A stretch of 64,000 nt of DNA, from contig CM044320.1 of NCBI GenBank assembly GCA_024291935.2, forward strand, positions 48,922,001 through 48,986,000, given 5' to 3'. Under the pieces are notes generated by a model, which was given only the letters and a program-made list of their open reading frames with translations, did no database searches and was not told the DNA's origin. Made by a program: the position numbers and the translations under genes. Below, one piece after another: positions 11,869-22,523 of the stretch; position 1 is the first letter of the stretch; every line of letters starts with the position of its first letter. This DNA is from Okapia johnstoni (lineage: Eukaryota; Chordata; Mammalia; Artiodactyla; Giraffidae).

Positions 11869-12370
11869 GGAATATTACTCAGACATAAAAAAGAAGGAAA
11901 TCTTGCCATGTGACAACATGGGTGACCCACGAGGGTATCATGATAATTGGAATAAGTCAGAGAAAGACAACTATTTTATGATCTCACATATATGTGGAAT
12001 CTTAAAAAAAGAAAACAAGCTCATAGATTCAGAGAACAGAAGAACATACCAGTGGCTGCTGCAGGTGAAGGTGGCAGTGGACAAAATGGTGAAAGGGATC
12101 AAAAGGTACAAACTTGCGCCTATAAAATAAATGTCATGGGGGTGTAATGTACAGCATGGTATATTTAGTTAATAATACTGTAATGCATATTTGAAAGTTA
12201 CTAAGAGAGCAAATCTTGAAAGTTACAACAAGAAAAAATTTATAAGTATGTATGATGATGGATGTTAACGACTTATTGTGGTGATCATTCTGCAACATAT
12301 ACAAATAATCAATTACTATGTTGTACACCTGAAACCACTATATGTCAATTATACCTCAATTTTTAAAGTC

Positions 12371-12494
12371 ATTATGTTCAAAAAATAAAGTTTTTTTTCT
12401 CACAATTCAGGAAGAAGAAGCTGCCTCATGGATAGAATACTTTTTATGATAGCATCTACTTTATTGGTTCAAGGTAAAACAAACCAGGGTTAGG
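12371..12494. other. No feature recognised
   Basis: Short spacer between the L1 tail and a MIR. Confidence 0.4.
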
Positions 12495-12685
12495 GTCGTG
12501 GTTCTGCCAAGTACTAACTATTTGAATTTGAAAAAAGTAACTTCTCTAAGCCTCAGCATCCTGATCTTTCAAACGGGTCAACAATAATACCCACTGCAGA
12601 GGGAGGTTTGAGGATTAGGAGGTGGTGCTGGCAGTGTACTCATGTACACCTTGTGCTCATAGATGGTGGGTTTATGATATTTGCT
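12495..12685 (+). mobile_element. MIR SINE
   Basis: GTTCTGCCAAGTACTAACTA, then AACTTCTCTAAGCCTCAGCA and the ACAATAATACCCACTGCAGAG element follow MIR order. Confidence 0.72.
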
Positions 12686-12879
12686 ATTTGCCACTTTTTA
12701 TAAAGATTACTGACCCTCAAAATTCGAATATGCCCTGATTAAAAAGTACCTGATATTCTGAAATCAAGTACTAAAACGTCTTTCTTTATCTTTTCAGGTA
12801 CACAAAAATGGATTGAGATTATCATCAAACACTTTTGTACTTGCTAATGGAAGTTTGAAGACACAAGTGAAGTTCCCTG

Positions 12880-13500
12880 GATGCTCCTCCTCAATTGCAT
12901 TCCTCTCCCCAGAGGTAACCCCTACCAGGAATTTTTTATAACCCCTAATATACATGTATATATCCCTAAAAATACAGCATTATATTGTATGTTTAAACAC
13001 TTTACAGAAATGGTAGCATGCTCTACTCATTCTTCTGCAACTTGCTTTCTCTGTGCAACTGTGGGGAGTTCACTCATGTTGATCAAAGGAGCTCTGAGTA
13101 CATGCTCAGTCACTCCATTAGTGTCCAACTCTAGGCAACTCCGTGGACTGTAGTCTGCCAGGCTCCTCTGTCCATGAGATTTTCCCAGCAAGAATACTGG
13201 AGTAGGTTGCTATTTTCTTCTCCAGGGGATCCTCCTAACCCAGGGATCCAACCCACATCTCTTACACTTACAGGCAGATTCTTTACCACTGAGCCACCAG
13301 GGGAGCCCAAAAGGTGCTGTAGTCCAATAGTATTTCCTGCTGCCTTGACGTCTACCGTATGAGGACAATACAGTTTGTTGGTTCACTTTACTGCTGGTGG
13401 ATATTTAGGCTACTTCCAGTGTTTTATTATTATAAACAATACTGCAAGTGCACACGTGCAATGTTTCTCAAGGAAAAGTAGCGTTTCTGATATGTTCACT
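12880..13500 (-). mobile_element. Probable antisense L1 relic split by a SINE
   Basis: The right part (13370-13450) reads GGTGGATATTTAGGCTACTTCC then TTATTATTATAAACAATACTGC, the reverse complement of a common L1 3' stretch. The left part (12880-13095) has the same style of wording but is weaker. A Bov-tA lies between. Confidence 0.4.
13101..13308 (-). mobile_element. Bov-tA SINE
   Basis: Reverse-oriented copy ending in CACTGAGCCACCAGGGGAGCCC, more diverged than its neighbours. Confidence 0.88.
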
Positions 13501-14220
13501 GCTCTTAAGAAAGAAGCAACAGTCCAACTTGGGAGTTCAATTCATCCATGCATCACAAAGTCCTGATGTGACATGATCCATGGTGAGGTGTGTCACAATT
13601 AATTTGACACTAGTAATGGTTAAAGTGCCTAAATTTGGGAATGATTTTAAAAAATAATTAGAATGGATCTGAGGTACCTTTAATAATAACATTAACTTGC
13701 TCTCATCTATTCCAATGTACTGTCTAGAGGAACAGTAAAGCACAAAGGAGTGTGCTGCATAAGTAACCATTCTTCCCTATCAATGGTAGAGAAAGGTAGA
13801 AGCATTGGTTGAATTAATAAAAATTTTCAAAATGTCAGTTACCTAACACGAGGATATGGATTTACTTGGCCAGAGACTGAACACCTATTGGTAAGACACA
13901 GTGGGCCAAACAGTACCTCTGATCTTGGCTAGGTGTACACAGAACCAAGCAAACTAGGGAGATGGATGGTAATCTAAATAATTCTGGAGGAAGGGGAAGA
14001 AAGGAAGGTGGCAAGAGAAGCAAAGGGTGGAGAAAAGGAGGAGGAATGTTGTAGGAAAGAAACGAAAAGAGGAAGAGAGAAAAAATGATATTCTGGAATT
14101 ATCAATTCAGGCCAATTCTAAATTATCTCCATATTTAGGACCAGACAGTGAAAAAGTTCACATATATCAAAATTAACTATTTATCAGGGGTAAATATTAT
14201 TAACGATAATTGAAAATGTA
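13501..14220. other. Mostly unassigned, with a polypurine tract
   Basis: No gene or family recognised. About 100 bases at 13983-14087 are almost pure A/G on the plus strand. Confidence 0.45.
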
Positions 14221-14224
14221 TTGA

Positions 14225-14410
14225 ACATTTACCATATATACTTATATACTGTGTTGCTACTTTTTACAATATTACACAGGTATTATTATTATTCCCAATT
14301 TATGAGTAAGGAAAACTAAGCTCAGAATCATGCAGCTTGTTTGCTGCAGAGCTGGGATTCGGGGTCCAGGTCCCACAAACTCCAGCATGTGCTCCTAACC
14401 AGAGCGTCTG
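14225..14410 (-). mobile_element. MIR SINE, antisense
   Basis: ATTATTATTATTCCCAATTT, then GAGTAAGGAAAACTAAGCTCAG, GCAGAGCTGGGATTC and GGTCCAGGTCCC. This is the antisense MIR order. Confidence 0.7.
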
Positions 14411-15166
14411 TGAGCTCAACCGTCAACCTTTCAGGACAAAAATGAAGATTCATTCATCTTTGTTCAGATGTACACGGTGCCTGTCACAGAAATGGCAACT
14501 TGATGCTGACTGAATTGAAATGGATATTCAGAATGAAAATATGAAAGTATTGTGATATTTAAATTTATTAGAGATCACTTTTATCTGCTATCCAAAACAG
14601 CCAGAATGAAGAGGAAATCATTTTTTTAAAAAAATCTGCAAACACAAGTTTGGAAACATAAGTGATTTCCTAATTAATCCTCAGACCAGAAAAATCCAAT
14701 TTAGGGTAACCCTTGCCTTAGTTTTCTACTAATTAGGGTGCTACTGTCATTCAGTCACTAGAAAGGCTTTGCCCAGATTAACTAAGTGACTGTCAGTGTG
14801 TAAATTAAATCATTCCATGGCTCATCCATGGCTACTGTGGTTTGTCTGGTCTTGGTCATGGGTCTTGTTTTTCATTTTCCCTTATTGAAGTTGATTAGGT
14901 CTTGAGTGCTGACCAAAGGGACAGACAGGCCTGTCTATTTCCACGCTGTTTATTTTTGTTGTTGTAATCAGCAAAGACCTAGAAACTCTGACAAGCACCT
15001 ACAAAATTTGTAAATTGGTAAAAAAATGTATCTTCCTTAATCCCTGTCTTTTTTTTTCTTCTTCTTCTTTGACCATTTTTCCTACTCTACCACTTTAGAG
15101 GCATTCTCTATCTATTCCTACTACACTGAAAGTACCGCCTCCATTATTCTCCCTTCCTCCCCTTGT
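14411..15166. other. No gene or repeat recognised
   Basis: Single-copy-looking A/T-rich sequence with a CTT/T-rich tract near 15045-15070. Confidence 0.4.
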
Positions 15167-15176
15167 ATTTAACTCT

Positions 15177-15396
15177 GTGTGCTAAATTGCTTCAGTCGTG
15201 TCTGACTCCACGCTACCCTATGGACCATAGCCCGCCAGGCTCTTCTGTCCATGAGACTCTCCAGGCAATAATACTGGAGTGGGTTGCCATTTCCTTCTCC
15301 AGGGGATCTTCCTGACCCAGGCATCAAACCCATGTCTCTTACGGCTCCTGCACTGGCAGGTGGGTTCTTTACCACTAACGCCACCTGAGAAGCCCC
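15177..15396 (-). mobile_element. Bov-tA SINE with perfect 10-bp TSD
   Basis: ATTTAACTCT occurs at 15167-15176 and 15397-15406 around a complete reverse-oriented copy. Confidence 0.93.
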
Positions 15397-15604
15397 ATTT
15401 AACTCTTTAGAAAGGATCTAATAAATTTATTCATAGTGGGGTATAAAGGAAAAATAACATTAGCATTTTCACTTTTCCCAGGGACATTTTTTTTTTTAAT
15501 GTAGATGACTTTAGCCAAAGGATTAATATTCATACTGTAAAATTCTAGGTATCAGGGAGTGTACTGTTTATTAAGTCACTTCTTAGCTTTCCTCTTCTGT
15601 ATTC

Positions 15605-16065
15605 TCCTCTGGGTGCTGCAGCAGGGACTCTGCCAATGATGATTCTATTTTGCACCTGGCTCTCTGCTGTGGTCTGCCAGTAGGGGACACTGGAAGGGAA
15701 AAACATGGAGATCAAGGGACTTGGTCTTTCCTACTTGCTTGCTGTCCTTGTCGATGTCGCCCCGGCAGTGATTCTTCAATCTCATAGTGGCAACTGGTTC
15801 CAGTTTTCATCTTTAAAAACACACCTCAAAGTATACTCACTGCATTACCCCATGCCCCAGAGGTACCAGCAGGGCAGTATCTTCTCAGAGGTCTAGGGCT
15901 CAGGCCCAGAGTGCCTCCTCTGAGCTTCTGACGGTTCTGATAATCCCACTCTCTTCCTTCTGTTTCTCTAGCCCTGGGGCAGTAGTTGCTTCACTTCCTG
16001 AAGCTATTATCTGTGTGGCTTCCACGCTCCCTTTGTGACATGTTAGTCCTCTAATACCTAGCTAA
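15605..16065. mobile_element. Ancient interspersed repeat, family uncertain
   Basis: The GCCAGTAGGGGACACTGGAAGG segment and the later CTCTAGCCCTGGGGCAGTAG then CTTCCTGAAGCTATTATCTG wording recall a widespread old mammalian LTR-like or DNA repeat whose name I cannot fix. A 63-codon frame at 15705-15896 lies inside and is unlikely to be real. Confidence 0.35.
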
Positions 16066-16129
16066 TCAATTCTTTATGTTAACCTGTTATTAAAATAATT
16101 GCTGAGTTGCAGTTTTCCTAAATGGAGAC

Positions 16130-16470
16130 TGAGAGGTAAAGAAAGAAATAGGTTTGTGCAATATTTTAGATTCCACATAGAAGTGATATCACACGGTGTT
16201 TGGGAAAAAGGCTTTCTCTTAGAAATCATACCACAAAAGCAGCCATTTATCCATCCTGCTTGTGCATCTGAAAGAAAATCACCATGGTATAAAGATGCTC
16301 TACTATGTATAAAATAGATAAGCAACAGGATATACTGCATAGCACGGGGAATTATAACCATCATCTTGTAATAATTTTTAATGGTGTGTAATCTGCAAAA
16401 TACTGAATCACTATGCTGTACACCTGAAATATAATACTGTAAATCAATTATACTTCAATTAAAAAAAAAA
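16130..16470 (+). mobile_element. L1 3' end with inverted 5' part
   Basis: The 3' half (about 16285-16470) is in plus orientation and ends in an A tail after CAATTATACTTCAATT. The 5' half (about 16130-16285) is an L1 3' UTR piece in the opposite orientation: its reverse complement contains the GTGATATCACTTCTATGTGG segment that is in plus orientation at 17011. The arrangement fits twin-priming inversion during insertion. Confidence 0.6.
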
Positions 16471-16754
16471 GATGGTCTATGAATTTGAATTTTGAAAAAT
16501 TCCAGTCCCATGTCTGATTTCTGTCCTACAGACTCTCTTCTGCCCGAGTATTTGCTAACTTTCACAGAAATTTCCTTTTCTAAAAACCTAGAAGGTTTTG
16601 TTACTAGAACACAAAGCAAAATGGTATGACATAATCTAAGTCCTGAAAGAGCCCATAGACTACTGTATTATATAAATGTGACAGGACAAAAAATATTAAC
16701 CTGGGGTATTCCTGAGTGGATTGATTATTCCTAATTGGCTGCTTTTCTTTGTGA
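16471..16754. other. No feature recognised
   Basis: Spacer between the L1 tail and an LTR relic. Confidence 0.4.
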
Positions 16755-16969
16755 GGATTACATATCCCTACCCATTATCATGGACCTGCGGCCCCCCTCC
16801 CTAGGGAGAAGTCCCATTCTCCTGCCCATTTTCATGCATGGCTGTGACACTTGTTTGGCCAATGGAATATGAGCAGGAGTGACAGATGCTACATCTGAGC
16901 AGAAGTTGTAAGAGCCATTGTGTGGCTCAGTTATTACTTTTTCCCTCCACTGTGAGAATGCATGCCTTA
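16755..16969 (+). mobile_element. LTR-like relic, left half
   Basis: Old MaLR-type wording (GCTGTGACACTTGTTTGGCC, AATGGAATATGAGCAGGAGTG, GAGCAGAAGTTGTAAGAGCC). The sequence resumes at 18689 after the inserted L1, with AGAATGCATGCCTTA duplicated at the break. Confidence 0.5.
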
Positions 16970-17296
16970 CATACTAAGTGAACTACATCAGAAAGACAAA
17001 GAAACACCATGTGATATCACTTCTATGTGGAATCTAAAATATTACACAAATGAACCTATCCAGGAAACAGAAACAAACTCACATAGAAAACAAATGAGTT
17101 GTGGTTGCAAAGGTGGAGCGAGGAGGGGAGAGGGCTGGGCTGGGAGTTTGGGCTAGTATATCAAAACTACTAAATACAGAATGGATACACAACAACGTCC
17201 TATTGTATACCACAAGTAACTATAGTCAATCTCCTGAGATAAACCATAATGGAAAAAAATATAAAAAAGAGTGGGTTTATAAAAGAGAATGTTTTA

Positions 17297-17297
<1 letters not shown>

Positions 17298-17331
<34 letters not shown>
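17298..17331. repeat. TA/CA microsatellite at L1-BovB junction
   Basis: An ATATATA block followed by about 14 CA units. It leads directly into the first recognisable BovB bases, so the left TSD of BovB is blurred. Confidence 0.9.
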
Positions 17332-18592
17332 GCTAATAAACTAATGCTCAAAATTCTCCAAGCCAGGCTTCAGCAATACGTGAACCATGAACTTCCAGAT
17401 GTTCAAGCTGGTTTTAGAAAAGGCAGAGGAACCAGACATCAAATTGCCAACATCCGCTGGATCATCGAAAAAGCAACAGAGTTCCAGAAAAACATCTATT
17501 TCTGCTTTATTGACTATGCCAAAGCCTTTGACTGTGTGGATCACAATAAACTGTGGAAAATTCTGAAAGAGATAGGAATACCAGACCACCTGACCTGCCT
17601 CTTGAGCAACCTGTATGCAGGTTAGGAAGCAACAGTTAGAACTGGACATGGAACAACAGACTGGTTCCAAATAGTAAAAGGAGTACGTCAAGGCTGTATA
17701 TTGTCACCCTGCTTATTTAACTTATATGCAGAGTACATCATGAGAAACCCTGGCCTGGAAGAAGCACAAGCTGGAATCGAGATTGCCGGGAGAAATATCA
17801 GTAACCTCAGATATGCAGATGACACCATCCTTATGGCAGAAAGTGAAGAGGAACTAAAAAGCCTCTTGATGAAAGTGAAAGAGGAGAGTGAAAAAGTTGG
17901 CTTAAAGCTCAACATTAAGAAAACTAAGATCATGGCATCTGGTCCCATCACTTCATGGGAAATAGATGGGGAAACAGTTGTAACAGTGTCAGACTTTAAT
18001 TTTTTGGGCTCCCAAATCACTGCAGATGGTGACTGCAACCATGAAATTAAAAGACACTTACTCCTTGGAAGGAAAGTTATGACCAACCTAGACAGCATAT
18101 TAAAAAGCAGAGACATTACTTTGCCAACAAAGGTCCATCTAGTCAAGGCTATGGTGTTTCCAGTAGTCATTTATGGATGTGAGAGTTGGACTGTGAAGAA
18201 AGCTGAGCGCCGAAGAATTGATGCTTTTGAACTGTGGTGTCGGAGAAGACTCTTGAGAGTCCCTTGGACTGCAAGGAGATCCAACCAGTCCATCCTAAAG
18301 GAGATCAGTCCTGGGTGTTCATTGGAAGGACTGATGCTGAAGGTGACACTACAATACTATGGCCACCTCATGCGAAGAGTTGACTCACTGGAAAAGACCC
18401 TGATGCTGGGAAGGATTGGGGGCAGAAGGAGAAGGGGACGACAGAGGATGAGATGGCTGGATGGCATCACCGACTCGATGGACATGGGTTTGGGTGGACT
18501 CAGGGAGTCGGTGATGGACAGGGAGGCCTGGCGTGCTGCGATTCATGGGGTCACAAAGAGTTGGACGTGACTGAGCAACTGAACTGAACTGA
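17329..18592 (+). mobile_element. BovB (RTE) LINE, 5'-truncated, copy A
   Basis: Covers the reverse-transcriptase region to the 3' end, which finishes in the GACTGAGCAACTGAACTGAACTGA-type tail. Endonuclease and the N-terminal half of the protein are missing, so it cannot move by itself. The plus-strand coding content is described in the overlapping pseudogene entry. It lies within the L1 at 16970-18673 and is therefore the youngest layer of this nest. Confidence 0.93.
17341..18570 (+). pseudogene. BovB reverse transcriptase, one premature stop
   Basis: One continuous frame of about 410 codons is interrupted only by TAG at 17623-17625 (context GCA GGT TAG GAA). Other copies point to an ancestral glutamine there, so the change is a single C-to-T. 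The catalytic motif YADD is intact at 17812-17823. Upstream, the conserved FIDYAKAFDCVDH segment carries the first catalytic Asp of the palm domain. The C-terminal segment runs to the natural TGA at 18568-18570. The N-terminal part, including the endonuclease, is absent and no promoter is visible. BovB ORF2 is roughly 1000 residues, so about 40 percent remains. It is a decaying relic, although well kept for a truncated copy. Confidence 0.88.
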
Positions 18593-18688
18593 TATATAAA
18601 ACTGAGTCACTATGCTGTACAGCAGAAATAAACACAACATTATAAATCAACTATATTTCAATTAAAAAAAGAAAGAATGCATGCCTTA

Positions 18689-18860
18689 GGCACAAGTTGC
18701 TTCATTAGTCTAGATCTCATAAGAAAGGAGACATGAGAAGCAGAGCCTCAGCCAACCCACAGCTAATGTGTTACATGAGCAAGAAATAAGCCATCTACTG
18801 AGATGTGAGGTTGCTTGTTCCTGCAGCAGAACCTAGCAGATCCAACTGGCACAATCTCTA
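18689..18860 (+). mobile_element. LTR-like relic, right half
   Basis: Continues the element broken at 16969: GAGCAAGAAATAAGCCATCT, CTGAGATGTGAGGTTGCTTG and CAGCAGAACCTAGCAGATCC match the 3' end of an ancient LTR with its polyadenylation-like AATAAG. Confidence 0.5.
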
Positions 18861-19468
18861 ACCCAACAAAGACAATCCTGTAATTTATGGCCTAATTTCT
18901 CCTCTCCTGAAAAGGATGGATCTTTTTTTTCCTGGCAGAAAAGCTCTGTCAGTCCTCAAGAAAGTGATGACAGAGATCAGTGAGGCTGGCAGAGAGGAAC
19001 AATAAAAGGAAAGAAAAGTTGTGCAGGCTGGAGTGAAGGAGGAATGCATTTGCCTGGGGAAGAGAAACGGAACAGCTGAGTACAGGAGGGTGGGAAGGAA
19101 GGAGAGTGATGGGAAGTTGCTGAGGACTGTGTACTCGGCTTGTCTTTGTGTCCTCTGAGAAACTTGAGCAAATATTGGAACTCCCCTCTAACAACTTCTG
19201 GCTGCTGCAACTGAGCTTTGTGTAACACACAGACATGGGTGGAAACAAATAAATGTGTATAATCAATGCCATGATCAAAGCATTTACAAAGGCTAACGGA
19301 CCCAGAAGTTGAATGTCATCTGCATGAAACATAAGAGGACTTGTAAAGACAGGGGCATCAGGACAAGTGCCACGGGAAGAACAGATTTTCACCAGAGTGA
19401 GTGGAATGACAGCCTTCCTCAGCAAGAGGGAGCACTGGTCATGGGGTTTTAAGGTACCCCCGCTGCTA
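18861..19468. other. No gene or clear repeat recognised
   Basis: A 158-codon minus frame (18949-19425) overlaps an 83-codon minus frame in another register. Neither shows a domain I know, and the plus strand is purine-rich, which lengthens antisense frames by chance. Confidence 0.45.
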
Positions 19469-20252
19469 TGCTTGCTCCTTGGAAGGCAAGCTATGACAAA
19501 TCTAGTGTATTAAAAAGCAGAGACATCACTTGGCCAACAAAGATCCGTATAGTCAAAGCTATGGTTTTTCCAGTAGTCATGTACGGATGTGAGAGCTGGA
19601 CCATAAAGAAAGCTGAGCAATGAAGAACTGATGCTTTCAAACTGTGGTGCTGGAGAAGACTCTTGAGAGTCTCTTGGACAGCAAGGAGATCAAACCAGTC
19701 AATCCTAAAGGAAATCAACCCTGAATATTCACTGGAACGGAGAAGGCAATGGCAGCCCACTCCAGTACTCTTGCCTGGAAAATCCCAGGGGGTCGCTCAG
19801 AGTCAGACACGACTGAGTGACTTCACTTTCACTTTTCACTTTCATGCATTGGAGAAGGAAATAGCAACCCACTCCAGTGTTCTCGCCTGGAGAATCCCAG
19901 GGACGGGGGAGCCTGGTGGGCTACCGTCTATGGGGTTGCACAGAGTCGGACACAACTGAAGTGACTTAGCAGCAGCAGCATTCACTGGAAGGACTGATAG
20001 CTGAAGGTGAAGCTCCAATACTTTGGTTACCTGATATAAAGAGCCGACTCATTGGAAAAGACCCTGATGCTGGGAAAGACTGAAGGCAAAAGGAGAAGAG
20101 GGCAGCAGAGAAGGAGATGGTTAGATAGCATCACCGACTCAATGGACATGAATTTGAGCAAACTCCAGGAGATGGTGGAGGACAGAGGAGCCTGCTGTGC
20201 TACCGTCTATGGGTTTGCAAAGAGTCAGACACAGCTTAGCGACTGAACAACA
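19469..20252 (+). mobile_element. BovB LINE 3' fragment, copy B, split by BOV-A2
   Basis: Begins at CTTGCTCCTTGGAAGGCAAG, downstream of the catalytic motif, and ends in the GACTGAACAACAA tail. A BOV-A2 SINE occupies 19738-19979. Without it the fragment is about 540 bp. Stops are present (for example TGA near 19621). Confidence 0.92.
19738..19979 (+). mobile_element. BOV-A2 SINE inside BovB, 11-bp TSD
   Basis: ATTCACTGGAA of the host BovB is duplicated at 19727-19737 and 19980-19990. Two Bov-A units are joined by a TTCACTTTCACTTTTCACTTT linker, and the copy ends in AGCAGCAGCA. Confidence 0.94.
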
Positions 20253-20279
20253 AGCTGCCATGTTGCAGGATCATCGAGC

Positions 20280-20700
20280 CTGTCCAGCCCAGGAGACTGG
20301 GGTGAGGGAGGGAGAAGCTGCTTTATGTGCCACGTCAAGGAGTTTGAACTTGATCCCAAAGGACACAGGGAAACTTTGAAAGCTGCTAAGCGAGGAAGCG
20401 ATGCTGCCACATGAGGCAGGGCATGCAATTCACTGCTGAGTGTGCCTGGCAAAGGAGCTGAGGAGGGGGAGGAAATCCATCCTAAGCTCTGCTGGCCAAC
20501 CTGTGGGATGTGGATTCCTGGAGGAAGGGGATTATTCACAAGCGCTGGATGGGCTGGTGATGGGAGTCTGGCTGATGATCTATGACATGAGTGTGGTGAA
20601 GACTGGGGAATAGGGAGAGACGGAGCGAGCGAGGTGACTTAGAATTGTTCATGCAGGAGTTAGTGGCCAATTCAATGAAGGCAGTGGCAGTGAGGTCAGA
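20280..20700 (-). mobile_element. Probable antisense L2 relic
   Basis: AAGGAGTTTGAACTTGATCC corresponds to a well-kept antisense L2 stretch, and the purine-rich wording before and after fits. Boundaries are uncertain. Confidence 0.4.
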
Positions 20701-22015
20701 AAGGAGGAAGAACTAGGACCAAAAGGCTTTGGTGATGATGGTGGACAGTGAGGAAGATGGCCATCTCGTAATGGTGGTAGCTTTAGTTAGCTGTGGGAAG
20801 AACAAAAGTGATGGCACGGGTGCTGTAAGGAAAGCAGGAAATGAGAAAAACTGGGGGTATCCCCAGGGACAAAGACACTTCTAAGACATGGTCCTGAATT
20901 AGTGGTTACTTAAGCATTCTTCACAAAGGCCACAGGTTTAGCTCCTGTCCCCTCCTTAGTGCCACTCTCAGAGGTAAGAAGTGCCCTGCCCAGGCTCAGG
21001 ACCTCACAGCGCTCATAAACAGGCCTCCCCCAGCTGACTGCTCCTCGTGGTGGGGTGAGCTGTCAGCAAGGCCAAGGGCGTGTGCCCACCAGAGCCCACC
21101 CAAAAAGTGCCAAGACCACTTCTAGGTCTTTAGGGGCCTCTACTTAGGTCCATCTACCTGAAGACACCTCTGTTACTGACAGTGCCAAGCAGGGAATGTG
21201 GATGGCACCTGGGCTAGGGGATGGGTTGTCCACATGTGTGAATCTGAGCACCACCCCCCAAGCGTGAGATGGAGCTGTGGGTGGGAAGAGAACAAGTCAG
21301 CCTATGGGGAAGTGGAGGGACTTTTTCTCCACAGCCAACAGTGAGGATCCTATGAACTTGGACTTCAAGGTCTTTATACAGCTGTTTGTCAAGGGAGAAG
21401 GAGAGACTGTGCTGTACTTAATTGTTAACATGATTTATTACTATTAATTATTGAGACACAAGGTCTACAGGCTTCATTTGGACTCTTGCCCCAGGTCTTA
21501 CAATTGTTACTGGCAGGCCTTGCCCTTTCCTTAGATTCAAGATGAGTGATTTAAAAGAGATGAATCTATTGTCTTTCGTCCCCAAACTCTAATGAAGATA
21601 AATGAGAGGCAGGGTGTGAGAGTGCCGGCAGGGTAGGTAAGGCTGAGCCTGAGGAATCCGATTCTTTGGGAAAGATGGTCTCCAGCTCCTGCCCACTGTG
21701 TAACTCAGATAACTGGTTCACCCTTTCTGTTCCATGCCCTCAATGGCTGTATAAGGACCTTGAAGTCCAAGTTCATAGGATCCTCACTGTTGGGTGTGAA
21801 GTCCCTCCACTTCCCCACTGCCTGACCTCTTCTCTTCCCACGCACAGCTCCATCTCACGCTAGGGTGGGGCTCAGACTCAACACATGTGGACACCCCATC
21901 CCCCTGCCTGGGCGCCATACACACCCCCTGCTTGGCGCTGTCATACTATACACCCAGTCTCATGGGTAGTCTGATATTTAGTGAGCACTTGATAAACATT
22001 AGCTGGGGTATCATG
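20701..22015. other. No gene or repeat recognised
   Basis: Higher G+C than the surroundings, no long open frame. GACCTTGAAGTCCAAGTTCATAGGATCC at 21750 is the reverse complement of about 21341-21372, an inverted pair described under findings. Confidence 0.45.
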
Positions 22016-22245
22016 GAAGGGGCAGGAGTTTGGAATCAGGCATGTTATGGTTCTCACCCTCAAACCTGCTTGTTCCTATGTGGCCCTGGGTAAACTATCT
22101 AATTCTCTGAGTCTGGGTTCCACATCTCCATAAATTGAGCATAATAAAATTATGTTGCAGTGTTGCTGCAGAAGTCAAAGGCCACAATGAATAAAGAACA
22201 TGCAGCACAGAGCCTGGCACTGGGTGCCTAAAAGGCTCAACGTTC
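22016..22245 (+). mobile_element. MIR SINE
   Basis: TGGCCCTGGGTAAACTATCT, then AATTCTCTGAGTCTGGGTTCC and AGAGCCTGGCACTGGGTGCC give a nearly full MIR. Confidence 0.72.
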
Positions 22246-22523
22246 TCCTCCTCCTCTGACCACTGTTATTCCACGTGACATCATGCACATGTCACTACGT
22301 CATACACAATCCACCCCAGATACGGTGCTGGGCTCCTTACTTCCTACTTAAGTTAACCCTTCCTTATTTTACTGTATTTAAATTTGGCTAATCTTCCCTT
22401 TTCCTATAGGTGTTCTAAATTACCTCTTACCACTTTGATGAGTCTAACAGCCTCTTTCCTACCAAATTTAACATGCTCAAGTTAAAATTTTAAATAAATA
22501 GATACATATGTACAAATATACAT
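22246..22523. other. No feature recognised
   Basis: Spacer, A/T-rich at the right. Confidence 0.4.

Larger units (their letters stand above)
9728..12370 (+). mobile_element. L1 LINE, 5'-truncated, with insertions
   Basis: Starts inside the reverse-transcriptase region of ORF2, continues through the C-terminal part and the 3' UTR, and ends near an A-rich tail. At 10097-10108 the catalytic motif reads FVDD instead of FADD. Many stops and shifts show it is dead. Inside it sit a second short L1 (9866-10005), a Bov-tA (11324-11541) and a TA/CA microsatellite (11797-11868). ORF2 wording such as the [14 protein letters not shown] stretch identifies the family. Confidence 0.88.
16970..18673 (+). mobile_element. 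L1 3' UTR with 15-bp TSD, split by BovB
   Basis: Flanked by AGAATGCATGCCTTA at 16955-16969 and 18674-18688, a perfect duplication. The L1 parts are 16970-17328 (ATATCACTTCTATGTGGAAT, AACGTCCTATTGTATACC, GATAAACCATAATGG) and 18593-18673 (GAGTCACTATGCTGTACAGC to a TTTCAATTAAAAAAA tail). The middle is a BovB insertion. Confidence 0.88.

Noticed and set aside
17101..17625. A 174-codon frame that could be taken for a small gene
   Set aside because: Its first 80 codons are L1 3' UTR and a CA repeat. The rest is truncated BovB up to a premature stop.
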